NCBI GenBank assembly: GCA_020252865.1
Contig: JADCCH010000109.1
Coordinates: 1 to 5,071 of the forward strand
Direction: 5' to 3'
Source: Methylobacterium sp.
Lineage (GTDB): Bacteria; Pseudomonadota; Alphaproteobacteria; Rhizobiales; Beijerinckiaceae
DNA length: 5,071 nt
This document shows positions 1 to 5,071 of the stretch, piece by piece. The translations under genes were made by a program, and so were the position numbers. Within the stretch, counting starts at the first letter, position 1. Every line of letters starts with the position of its first letter. A model generated the notes under the pieces. It worked only from the letters and a program-made list of their open reading frames with translations. It did not search any database and was not told the DNA's origin.

Positions 1-1385
1 TGCCTGCAGCGCGCGCCCGCGCGGCGGATGTGCTTTCGAACATGGTGGAGGCAAGGTTCCTCACGCCGGGTCAGGTCGCGGCCGCACTTCGCAACCCCGC
101 GACTCCCATCGAGCGCAACACCGATACGGTCGCGGATTACGCGCTCGATTACGCCTTCGAACAGATCAGGCAGCTTGCGGCCGCCGGCAAGCTCGGCAAC
201 GAGCGTGTGGTGACGGTCCGCACGCCCATCGACCGCAATCTCCAGCGCCATGCCGAGCGCGCGCTGGAGGCGATCCTGCGCGAGCAGGGTCCGAAATACG
301 GCGTCTCGCAGGCCGCGATGGTCGTGCTCGACCATGATGGCGGTTTGCGCGCGATGATCGGCGGCCGAGATTACGGCCAGAGCCAGTTCAACCGCGCGAC
401 GCAGGCAATGCGGCAGACCGGCTCTTCCTTCAAGACCTTCGTATATGCGGCGGCGCTCGCGGAAGGCGTCGTGAAGCCCGACACCATCGTGACCGATCGC
501 CCCACCTGCGTCGGCAACTGGTGCCCGGCAAATTACGGCCGCTCCTATGCCGGCTCGATGAGCGCAACGGTTGCCTTCGCGAAGTCGATCAACACCATTC
601 CGGTGCAGCTCACCACGGCCATTGGCAAGGGCAACAACAAGCTGGGGCGCGAGAAGATCATTGCCTTCACCAAGGCCGTCGGATTCCAGAATGACCTGCG
701 TGACATGACCTCCCTTCCCATCGGGTCCTCCGAGGCGACAGTCATCGACATGGTCGCGGGTTTCAACACCTTCGCGAATGGCGGGAAGCTTTCGAAACCC
801 TACACGGCGCGCGAGGTGCTGAACGCGCAGGGACAGGTGATCTACCGGCCTGATCCGCCGGAAATCCGCCATGATCAGGTCATGCCGCCGCAGGCCGCGA
901 AGGATCTCGTCTACATGATGTCGAAGGTGCCGACCGAGGGCACGGGTCGTCGCGCTTTTCTGCCGGGCGTGCCGACGGGAGGCAAGACGGGCACCACGGA
1001 TGAGTATCGCAACGCCTGGTATGGCGGCTTTTCCGGCACCTTCACAGCTGTTGCCTGGTTCGGAAACGACGATTTCAGCCCGACCAACAACATGACCGGC
1101 GGCTCCCTGCCCGCCATGGCTTTCGCCCGGGTAATGGCCTTCGCACATCTCGATACCGAGCTGAAGTCGCTCTTCGGCCTCGAAAACGAGATGCCCCAGC
1201 GCGACCCGAAGCTTTTGGAAGTTGCCGGCACGGCCGATCTCGCGAGGGGCGAGGGCGCGCTGAAGCTGCGTCTCACGCCGGTGGGTCGCAACCTGCTGAA
1301 GGAAATCGAGGCGCTCGCCGAGGACCCGTCCGAGAAGCCGGATCGCCCGCTTTCGCAAGCCCCGGCCCTGCCAGGCCGTTCCTGA
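1..1385 (+). CDS. Class A penicillin-binding protein (transglycosylase/transpeptidase), 5'-truncated by window edge
   Basis: Bifunctional peptidoglycan synthase of the PBP1A-like family; it polymerises glycan strands and cross-links stem peptides on the periplasmic face of the inner membrane. The frame is open from base 3 with no start codon needed: the first visible residues (PARARAADVLSNMVE) match the end of a glycosyltransferase domain, so the true start and the membrane anchor lie upstream, and the GTG at 30 is not the start. The transpeptidase domain is complete: active-site SxxK as SSFK at 423-434, SxN as SIN at 585-593, and KTGTT at 984-998. The lead-in TPIDRNLQRHAE is typical of the domain start. 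There is no room for the OB-fold insertion found in the large PBP1A (MrcA) of many proteobacteria, so this is a shorter paralogue type and I give no symbol. The tail after the KTG region is short and ends at TGA 1383-1385. The next gene starts 7 bp downstream, suggesting an operon. Family call is certain; subclass is inferred. Confidence 0.95.
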   Translation, partial: PAARARAADVLSNMVEARFLTPGQVAAALRNPATPIERNTDTVADYALDYAFEQIRQLAAAGKLGNERVVTVRTPIDRNLQRHAERALEAILREQGPKYGVSQAAMVVLDHDGGLRAMIGGRDYGQSQFNRATQAMRQTGSSFKTFVYAAALAEGVVKPDTIVTDRPTCVGNWCPANYGRSYAGSMSATVAFAKSINTIPVQLTTAIGKGNNKLGREKIIAFTKAVGFQNDLRDMTSLPIGSSEATVIDMVAGFNTFANGGKLSKPYTAREVLNAQGQVIYRPDPPEIRHDQVMPPQAAKDLVYMMSKVPTEGTGRRAFLPGVPTGGKTGTTDEYRNAWYGGFSGTFTAVAWFGNDDFSPTNNMTGGSLPAMAFARVMAFAHLDTELKSLFGLENEMPQRDPKLLEVAGTADLARGEGALKLRLTPVGRNLLKEIEALAEDPSEKPDRPLSQAPALPGRS

Positions 1386-1392
1386 TTGTCCG

Positions 1393-1971
1393 ATGCGTTT
1401 TCTGAGCCTCATCGCCGCGCTGCTCGCCGGGCTGGTGGCCGGCCGCGGCCTCACGGCCCTGGTCGCGCGCGACGGAGTCGTCTTCGATCGGCGGCAGCTC
1501 GGGGCCTGGAGCTTTGCACCGCGGACCGGCAGCGAAAACATCGACCCCTATGCCCGGGCGCGCATGCTTGTTTCCGGCGAATTGCCGCTGGCCAATGGTG
1601 AAGGCTTCAGCCTTGTCGCCAGCGTGGATGATGAGGGCGAGAAGCTCAGCGCCCGCTGCGCCTATCGCGTCAGCGGCCCCTTCCCCGCCGGGAGGTTCTG
1701 GACCCTCACGCTCACCACGCCGGATGGACAGCTGATCGATACCCCCCTCAGCCGTTCGAGCTTCACTTCGGCAGAAGTTCTCCGCTTTGCGGGCGAAGCC
1801 GTTGCGATGGAAGTCGGCTCGCGCCCGCTTGCCGGCAATTGGCTGCCCGCTCCCGCCAACGGCGTGTTCATCCTCACCCTGCGGCTCTATGAAACGCCAC
1901 TTTCGGCAACAGCCACCGTGCTGGATCGCACAAAGCTGCCGCGCGTTGTGCGGCTGGGATGCGCCGCATGA
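1393..1971 (+). CDS. DUF1214 domain-containing exported/membrane-anchored protein
   Basis: A 192-residue protein. Residues 1-25 form a hydrophobic N-terminal segment with Arg at position 2 (MRFLSLIAALLAGLVAG), either a signal peptide or an uncleaved anchor. The rest matches the DUF1214 pattern: W39 with the DPYARAR box at 51-57, a SGELPL/EGF block at 61-72, Cys89 with AYRVSG at 90-95, the FWTLTLTTPDG strand pair at 102-112, the GNWLPAP box at 148-154 and a final LTLRLYETPL strand at 161-170. The biochemical function of the family is unknown. In many bacteria DUF1214 is the C-terminal half of a larger DUF1254-DUF1214 protein; here it stands alone and the DUF1254-type partner is the next gene. 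The ATG lies 7 bp after the penicillin-binding protein stop with no clear Shine-Dalgarno sequence, so translation probably depends on coupling. No better in-frame start is visible. It overlaps the downstream gene by 4 bp. Confidence 0.9.
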   Translation: MRFLSLIAALLAGLVAGRGLTALVARDGVVFDRRQLGAWSFAPRTGSENIDPYARARMLVSGELPLANGEGFSLVASVDDEGEKLSARCAYRVSGPFPAGRFWTLTLTTPDGQLIDTPLSRSSFTSAEVLRFAGEAVAMEVGSRPLAGNWLPAPANGVFILTLRLYETPLSATATVLDRTKLPRVVRLGCAA

Positions 1972-2516
1972 CCGTTTTCCTGCATCTTTTCATTGCATTC
2001 GTCGTCGCCGGCCTCGTGCATATCGGCGGACTTTTCGCCCTGCCGCGCACCACAACGGACGATGTGTTCTCCACCCTTTCGCGCTCGGTGACCGGCAACG
2101 GCATCATGCTCATCCCCGAAGAGCGGGTGCGCCAGTTGCGGTTCGTGGATCCGAATGTCGCGATCGGTGTCTGCCGGTTCGATCTCGCGGCCGGCCCGTT
2201 CCGCGTGCGCACGGGCCTGTCGGAAACCTTCCTCGCGGTGGTTTTCGCGCGCGAGCAAAGCGGGATCATCACATCCGTCTCGGATCGTGCGGCGACGGGC
2301 GGCGCGCTTGATGTCGTGCTGGCGACAGCCGAGCAGTTGCGGCGCATCGCCGAGCTCGATGAATCGGGTGAGGCAATCGAGGAAATCCGCGTGCCTTCGC
2401 CCTACCGCACAGGCATCGCGATCATCAAGGTGCTGGTGGATCGCCCCTCCGGCCGCGCGAATGCCGAGAATGTCCTGCGGGCCGTGCAATGCGGCAGCGA
2501 GGCTCTCCCCAGTTAG
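1968..2516 (+). CDS. DUF1254-type small membrane-anchored protein
   Basis: A 182-residue protein from ATG 1968 (ATGA overlap with the DUF1214 stop); an in-frame ATG at 1959 would add MRR and cannot be excluded, since it gives a positively charged N terminus. I prefer 1968 for the 4-bp overlap and the weak GGGA at a normal distance. One N-terminal hydrophobic helix (FLHLFIAFVVAGLVHIGG) is followed by a soluble domain with features I associate with DUF1254-type proteins: a DPNVAIGVCRFDL strand, a GPFRVRTG turn, SVSDRAATGG, a VVLATAEQL helix start, an RVPSPYRTGIAIIKVLVD strand and a C-terminal Cys. It is far shorter than fused DUF1254-DUF1214 proteins and probably works with the upstream DUF1214 product in the periplasm or at the inner membrane; that partnership is inferred from adjacency and family knowledge. 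The TAG stop (2514-2516) is the first three bases of the palindromic repeat that follows. Family assignment is from pattern recall, moderately sure; coding status is firm. Confidence 0.85.
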   Translation: MTVFLHLFIAFVVAGLVHIGGLFALPRTTTDDVFSTLSRSVTGNGIMLIPEERVRQLRFVDPNVAIGVCRFDLAAGPFRVRTGLSETFLAVVFAREQSGIITSVSDRAATGGALDVVLATAEQLRRIAELDESGEAIEEIRVPSPYRTGIAIIKVLVDRPSGRANAENVLRAVQCGSEALPS

Positions 2517-2618
2517 AGCATTTTCCGATCAAGCGGATACCGATCGATCGAAAAAATACGATAAATAACAAAAATATAGACCGATCGTTCTGGTCCATTC
2601 AGATCGAATTTCGCTCTA
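2514..2618. repeat. 105-bp AT-cored imperfect palindromic intergenic repeat between convergent genes
   Basis: The ends are exact inverted copies: TAGAGC at 2514-2519 and GCTCTA at 2613-2618. At the same distance from both ends the arms pair again: CGATC at 2526-2530 against GATCG at 2602-2606, and CGATCG at 2545-2550 against CGATCG at 2582-2587, giving arms of 37 nt around a 31-nt centre. Between 2551 and 2580 only 4 of 30 bases are G or C, against a strongly GC-rich background. The TAGAGCATTTTC opening resembles dispersed palindromic repeats I recall from Hyphomicrobiales intergenic regions. No open reading frame of note lies inside, so if mobile it is non-autonomous. It may serve as a transcription boundary between the two convergent units. 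Structure is seen directly; family membership is inferred because only one copy is in this window. Confidence 0.7.
2563..2597 (-). terminator. Candidate intrinsic terminator of the lipoprotein transcript
   Basis: On the minus strand UGGACC (2597-2592) can pair with GGUCUA (2582-2577) around a 9-nt loop, including one G-U pair, and is followed by a U-rich tract from 2576 down to 2563 (UAUUUUUGUUAUUU). It lies 27 bp past the TAA stop of the lipoprotein gene, inside the palindromic repeat. The stem is short and its base is A/U and G-U, so termination may be partial. No comparable U-tract follows a stem in the plus direction. Confidence 0.4.
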
Positions 2619-2623
2619 GCGCA

Positions 2624-3502
2624 TTACCCTTTCCGAACGAGCGGACGCGGTGCCAGCGGTTCGGGCAAGGCGACCGGCTCGGCGCAGACCGGTGGCAGGA
2701 CGGTATCCTTCCGGAAGCGGCCGATATCCGCCTCGAAGGCCATCAAGGCCCGTTCGGCGGGGATCGCCTCGCGTTCCGGGCCTTCCACGAGCAGGTGCTC
2801 GAGGGAATACCGATATTGCCCCGCACGATCATGATACGCCCAGTGCACGCGGGCGATGATCAGCGCGTTCTCGCAGATTCGCCTGATCGCCTGCTCGTGC
2901 TGCACCTCGGTGAGATGCGCCACATGGCTGAGGCTCCGCGCCCGCACATGATCAGCCTGCACGACCTGCGCGGAAATCAGCTTGAAATGCGGGACGAGGG
3001 CGTGATCGGCGGTGATGACATCCCGCACACGGTTGTAGCGCGAGGTGAGCGAGGTGAAATTCTGCCCGCCCGTGAGCACGCGCAGGGCGGGCGAGTAGCC
3101 GACCCCGGCGCCGAGCTGCGGCCCACCCATGATCGTGCGGTGGAAAAGCGTGATGTCACTTTCGCGTGGCGGCAGAAGGCGATGATAGGCGAAGTGATCC
3201 TCCATCCGGGTCAGAACCGGAGCGTCGGTTTCCGGCATGAGGAAATTCCAGGCGCGGGCGCGCAATTCCTTCTCGTCTTCCGTCAGCGCATACCAGGAAG
3301 CGGGCTCGCCGCGCGCCGTCGCGGCCAGGATGCCCATGGTGGGAAGGATGGAGTTCTCCCACACGCCCTGCTGCGGGCGACCGAAATCCCCCGTGGCCGA
3401 ATAGCAGCCCGAGAGCGCGAGGCACATGGCCCCGGCGAAAAACGATATTGTGCCGTGGTTGAAAACGCGGAACTTGTCACGGCCAGCGAAAGGACTTGCC
3501 AT
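2624..3502 (-). CDS. Predicted lipoprotein of unknown function, histidine-rich
   Basis: A 292-residue protein that I do not recognise. Residues 1-32 form a long signal peptide with a basic n-region (GRDKFR), a hydrophobic stretch (ISFFAGAMCLALSG) and lipobox LSGC ending at Cys33, so the mature protein should be lipidated at Cys33 and held on a periplasmic membrane face. The mature part is soluble and appears largely helical. Residues 74-125 are acidic and basic mixed; 126-150 are glycine-rich (GGPQLGAGVGYSP); 175-260 read as long helices. There are 12 histidines after the lipobox, several in the 185-236 stretch (HVRARSLSHVAH, RVHWAYH). The tail is proline-rich (269-288). The ATG at 3502 is supported by a GGAG 7 nt upstream. 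It lies 45 bp downstream of the 65-residue gene on the same strand and probably shares its transcript. It converges with the DUF1254-type gene, with the palindromic repeat between. Coding is well supported by the lipobox, the ribosome site and coherent composition; no function is assigned. Confidence 0.85.
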   Translation of the reverse strand: MASPFAGRDKFRVFNHGTISFFAGAMCLALSGCYSATGDFGRPQQGVWENSILPTMGILAATARGEPASWYALTEDEKELRARAWNFLMPETDAPVLTRMEDHFAYHRLLPPRESDITLFHRTIMGGPQLGAGVGYSPALRVLTGGQNFTSLTSRYNRVRDVITADHALVPHFKLISAQVVQADHVRARSLSHVAHLTEVQHEQAIRRICENALIIARVHWAYHDRAGQYRYSLEHLLVEGPEREAIPAERALMAFEADIGRFRKDTVLPPVCAEPVALPEPLAPRPLVRKG

Positions 3503-3509
3503 CGCCGGT

Positions 3510-3513
3510 CTCC
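3510..3513 (-). promoter_or_regulatory. Shine-Dalgarno site of the lipoprotein gene
   Basis: GGAG on the minus strand, 7 nt before the ATG at 3502. It decides for this start, although the signal peptide has a longer n-region than usual and an internal Met26 exists too close to the lipobox to be useful. Confidence 0.65.
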
Positions 3514-3547
3514 GTCCAAATGTGTTGACCCGCCGCGAAACGCCGCG

Positions 3548-3745
3548 TCAGGCTCTCTTTCTGTTCTTGCCGCGTTTCGCGTGCCCCTTGGCCGCGACCG
3601 CGTCTGGCCCGTCATGGCGCTCGTAGCGAACGCCCAGGAAGAGGAGTATCTCCGCTCCGCCTCCACCCTCACCGCCGAGCTCTGCATCGGATTTCGGGCG
3701 GGAACGGACTTCCTGTCGGGGCCGCAAGCGAATGACCTCGCCCAT
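3548..3745 (-). CDS. Small hypothetical protein (65 residues)
   Basis: Begins MGEVIRLRPRQE, then a charged linker (residues 11-30) ending in a glycine run, then a short hydrophobic strand AEILLFLGVRYERH at 31-44 and a very basic tail (KGHAKRGKNRKRA at 53-65). The layout of an MGEVI-(x)-RPR start followed by an E-I-(x)-LF-(x)-GVRYER strand resembles short uncharacterised alphaproteobacterial proteins I have seen, but I know no function or family name. There is no signal peptide or membrane helix, so it is probably cytoplasmic; the basic tail could bind nucleic acid or ribosomes, which is speculation. The start is supported by a strong AAGGAG 8 nt upstream. The lipoprotein gene follows 45 bp downstream on the same strand, suggesting an operon. 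A longer overlapping minus-strand frame (3283-3894) lacks a comparable start and is rejected. Confidence 0.7.
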   Translation of the reverse strand: MGEVIRLRPRQEVRSRPKSDAELGGEGGGGAEILLFLGVRYERHDGPDAVAAKGHAKRGKNRKRA

Positions 3746-3753
3746 GACCCATG

Positions 3754-3759
3754 CTCCTT
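3754..3759 (-). promoter_or_regulatory. Strong Shine-Dalgarno site of the 65-residue gene
   Basis: AAGGAG on the minus strand, 8 nt before the ATG at 3745. It is the best ribosome-binding match in the window and the main reason for calling such a short gene. A nearer ATG at 3751-3753 is out of frame and too close to the site. Confidence 0.7.
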
Positions 3760-3840
3760 CTGGCAGGCGAGTCGGATCAGGTTGCAGTTCCGAATCACCT
3801 CATCGAACCCAAACTCGTGGAGAAGTGTTAAACCTCTCCT

Positions 3841-3870
3841 AAAAATCGTCCGGTTTCGGAGCAGCGAAAC
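3841..3870 (-). terminator. Weak candidate terminator after the DUF1491 gene
   Basis: On the minus strand GTTTCG (3870-3865), a 6-nt loop and CGAAAC (3858-3853) form a perfect 6-bp stem; a run of five T follows at 3845-3841, 7 nt beyond the stem. The stem begins 28 bp past the DUF1491 stop. The gap between stem and T-run is long for an intrinsic terminator, so the call is weak. Confidence 0.3.
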
Positions 3871-3897
3871 TCTGGGTTGAGGTCGCGGGTCCACGTT

Positions 3898-4239
3898 TCA
3901 CAGGATACGGTCAAGAAAAGCTTGACCGTCCCGGGCCTCGATTTCGAGAATCCAGATGTCGGGGTCGAATTGGATTTCCTTCTCGAGGCGCGCTTCCACC
4001 TCATCCCGGGCTACGGCTTCATCCCTGTGGAGGCGGGTGAAGGCGCGTTCACTGTCCCCACCCTCGTAAAGCGATTGCGGCGCCGGACCGAACAGGATGC
4101 AGGTCCCGTCGAGCCGGTCGACCACCACGAAGACCGTCCCGGATTGCGCGCTCCCGCGTCGGCGCAGAGCCGCGAAGGCACCGCCGAGTTCCGCCCGGCG
4201 GATGGTGGCCGAAACAAAGAACTCGCTTGTGAGCCGCAT
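3898..4239 (-). CDS. DUF1491 family protein
   Basis: A 113-residue protein matching the DUF1491 family throughout: start MRLTSEFFVSATIRRAELGGAF, GTVFVVVDRLDGT at 34-46, ILFGPAP at 48-54, a charged middle with an EARLEKE helix at 82-88, and the FDPDIWILEIEARDG block at 91-105. Length is as expected for this short family. Function is unknown; no signal peptide or membrane helix, so a small cytoplasmic protein is inferred. Its ATG shares one base with the TAA stop of the upstream peptidoglycan-binding gene (TAATG), and no separate strong Shine-Dalgarno sequence is needed, which indicates translational coupling. The last codons contain a perfect 9-bp hairpin. Confidence in the family is high, from the DRLDG and FDPD-W motifs. 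Confidence 0.9.
   Translation of the reverse strand: MRLTSEFFVSATIRRAELGGAFAALRRRGSAQSGTVFVVVDRLDGTCILFGPAPQSLYEGGDSERAFTRLHRDEAVARDEVEARLEKEIQFDPDIWILEIEARDGQAFLDRIL
3907..3929. other. Perfect 9-bp hairpin in the 3' end of the DUF1491 gene
   Basis: ACGGTCAAG at 3907-3915 and CTTGACCGT at 3921-3929 are exact reverse complements separated by a 5-nt loop. On the coding (minus) strand it covers the codons for GQAFLDRI and ends 6 nt before the TGA. No T-run follows, so it is not a standard intrinsic terminator; it could protect the 3' end of the mRNA or mark a pause site. Confidence 0.45.
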
Positions 4240-5069
4240 TACTGCGCGATTGGCACGCCGGTGACCTGCGCCAGCATGCGCAGGTTCGAGCCGCGCGGCT
4301 CACCCTTGGCCGGAAGGCGATTATCCTGTTCGAATCGCGTCAGCGCCTGCCGCGTGGTCGGCCCCCACTGGCCATCCTCGGTCAGCGGGCCATAGCCGGC
4401 CTTGTTCAGCGCGCGCTGGATATCCTTCACGGTGCGGGGCGAGGTTTCGTCGCCGGAAGCGCGCTTCACGAGGTCGAGAAGCTCATCCTTCATCGTGGTC
4501 CGGGTGGCGACGATATCCTTCAGGAGCGCCTCGCTCGGCCGCCCATCGACAGGGACCCGCTGCGCGAATTGGAAATCGCGGATCGCCTGCGTCATGCGCG
4601 AGCCAGTCTTGCCGTCGGGCTCACCCTTGAAGAATCCACGCTTGGCAAGCTCGCGCTGGATCTCGAAATTCAGGACTTCGGTCGTCTCGCCCACCTTCGG
4701 CCTGTCCCCGGCTTTCGGCGCGGGGATGGCAGCAGGTGGAACCGGGGCTCCGTTCGGCGGCGCGACCGGGATGGGCTTGGCACCGGTCAACGGGCGGGTC
4801 TCGAACGCCGCCTTGGCCATGTCCTGCCGCAGGGGCGGCACGGAGATATCGGTCTTCGCGACAGGGCGGAACAAAGGCTCGGGATGTCGCTCGGTCTGGA
4901 ACATCACGGCATTGAGCACGATCACGAGACCGGTGACCGTCGCGGCGGCAACGGCGAGGCGCATGGGGGTGAACAGGGACTGCCGCCGGCCTTTTCGCAG
5001 CGGAACGGATATCCGCCCATCCTGTCGTCGGGGTGTCATCCTGCGCTCCGAAGAAACCCGTTCACTCAT
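4239..5069 (-). CDS. Bitopic inner-membrane protein with two peptidoglycan-binding (PG_binding_1) domains
   Basis: A 276-residue protein. Residues 1-35 are basic and cytoplasmic (RRQDGR, RKGRRQ), a single membrane helix spans about 37-57 (RLAVAAATVTGLVIVLNAVMF), and a proline/alanine-rich linker at about 91-124 crosses the periplasm. Two PG_binding_1 repeats follow: repeat 1 at about 132-187 (FEIQRELAKRGFF, DGKTGSRMTQAIRDFQ, VDGRPSEALL) and repeat 2 at about 213-270 (VKDIQRALNKAGYG, DGQWGPTTRQALTRFEQ, ending at the C terminus). No catalytic domain is visible, so it most likely anchors or senses peptidoglycan from the inner membrane. It is coupled to DUF1491 by a TAATG overlap. The start is uncertain: ATG 5069 has almost no upstream sequence in the window, whereas in-frame ATG 5039 (Met11) has a GGAG at 6 nt and keeps the helix intact. 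Domain call is firm; role is inferred. Confidence 0.9.
   Translation of the reverse strand: MSERVSSERRMTPRRQDGRISVPLRKGRRQSLFTPMRLAVAAATVTGLVIVLNAVMFQTERHPEPLFRPVAKTDISVPPLRQDMAKAAFETRPLTGAKPIPVAPPNGAPVPPAAIPAPKAGDRPKVGETTEVLNFEIQRELAKRGFFKGEPDGKTGSRMTQAIRDFQFAQRVPVDGRPSEALLKDIVATRTTMKDELLDLVKRASGDETSPRTVKDIQRALNKAGYGPLTEDGQWGPTTRQALTRFEQDNRLPAKGEPRGSNLRMLAQVTGVPIAQ
5046..5049 (-). promoter_or_regulatory. Shine-Dalgarno-like site supporting an internal start (Met11) of the peptidoglycan-binding protein
   Basis: GGAG on the minus strand with a 6-nt spacer to the in-frame ATG at 5037-5039. If this is the true ribosome site, the protein is 266 residues and begins MTPRRQDGR. The context of the longer start at 5069 is cut off by the window edge, so the two cannot be compared. 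Confidence 0.4.
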
Positions 5070-5071
5070 GA

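Larger units (their letters stand above)
3746..3897. other. 152-bp intergenic region with nested inverted repeats, no gene
   Basis: The gap lies between the DUF1491 stop and the 65-residue gene start, both on the minus strand. It is less GC-rich than its surroundings around 3808-3850. It contains an outer pair AACCCA (3806-3811) / TGGGTT (3873-3878) enclosing GGAGA (3819-3823) / TCTCC (3835-3839) and GTTTCG (3853-3858) / CGAAAC (3865-3870). A promoter for the 65-residue gene and lipoprotein gene is expected here, but I see no convincing -35/-10 pair. No tRNA consensus is present despite the branched fold of 73 nt. Confidence 0.5.

Noticed and set aside
30..32. GTG at 30 as the start of the penicillin-binding protein
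   Set aside because: The frame is open to the window edge and the residues before it continue the glycosyltransferase domain pattern, so the gene is truncated rather than starting here.
1874..2489. Minus-strand open frames of 157 and 200 codons opposite the DUF1214/DUF1254-type genes
   Set aside because: They are antisense to two genes with recognisable family motifs and a coupled overlap; composition is that of shadow frames.
3769..3796. Two GANTC sites (3769-3773 and 3792-3796), possible CcrM methylation control upstream of the 65-residue gene
   Set aside because: Such sites also occur inside genes in this window (for example near 3948), so two in a gap of 152 bp is weak evidence of cell-cycle control.
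3806..3878. Possible tRNA, because a 73-nt stretch folds into a branched shape
   Set aside because: There is no TTCGA-type T loop, no D-loop GG, and arm spacing is wrong on both strands.
2489..3880. Long plus-strand open frame of 463 codons spanning the lipoprotein and the 65-residue gene
   Set aside because: It lies antisense to genes with a lipobox and good ribosome sites, crosses the palindromic repeat, has no ribosome site of its own and its translation has low-complexity, Arg/Gly-rich composition typical of a GC-rich shadow frame.
3283..3894. Minus-strand open frame of 203 codons overlapping the lipoprotein and 65-residue genes
   Set aside because: It overlaps two better-supported genes in another frame on the same strand, has no clear Shine-Dalgarno sequence, and its translation shows no recognisable domain.
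3912..3945. CTTGAC motif on the minus strand as a -35 promoter element
   Set aside because: The motif belongs to the perfect hairpin inside the DUF1491 coding sequence and no -10-like sequence follows at 16-18 nt on either strand.

Overview
The window looks like ordinary chromosomal DNA from a high-GC alphaproteobacterium, most likely of the order Hyphomicrobiales (Rhizobiales). The evidence is indirect: strong G/C preference at third codon positions, a DUF1491 protein (a family I know mainly from alphaproteobacteria), separate small DUF1214 and DUF1254-type genes side by side, and an intergenic palindromic repeat beginning TAGAGCATTTTC of the type I associate with this order. No genus can be named from the sequence.

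Left part (1-2516, plus strand): the 3' portion of a class A penicillin-binding protein with a complete transpeptidase domain (SSFK, SIN and KTGTT motifs). It is followed after 7 bp by a DUF1214 exported or membrane-anchored protein, which overlaps by 4 bp (ATGA) a small DUF1254-type protein. The three genes look like one transcription unit.

Middle (2514-2623): a 105-bp AT-cored imperfect palindrome sits exactly between two convergent genes. Its left terminus provides the TAG stop codon of the DUF1254-type gene, and its right terminus lies 5 bp from the stop codon of the facing gene. It may also hold a terminator for the minus-strand transcript.

Right part (2624-5071, minus strand, read right to left): a bitopic inner-membrane protein with two peptidoglycan-binding repeats is translationally coupled (TAATG) to a DUF1491 protein. 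A 152-bp gap with several small inverted repeats follows. Then come a 65-residue hypothetical protein and a 292-residue predicted lipoprotein of unknown function, the last two each with a good Shine-Dalgarno sequence and probably co-transcribed.

Peptidoglycan synthesis (the penicillin-binding protein) and peptidoglycan binding (the two-repeat protein) occur at opposite ends of the window, and four of the seven products are predicted to be membrane-anchored or exported, so a cell-envelope theme is visible. I found no convincing previously undescribed system: no CRISPR, transposase, tRNA, rRNA, toxin-antitoxin or phage-defence signature. The points most worth a second look are the palindromic repeat that overlaps a stop codon and the unrecognised lipoprotein with its small partner gene.
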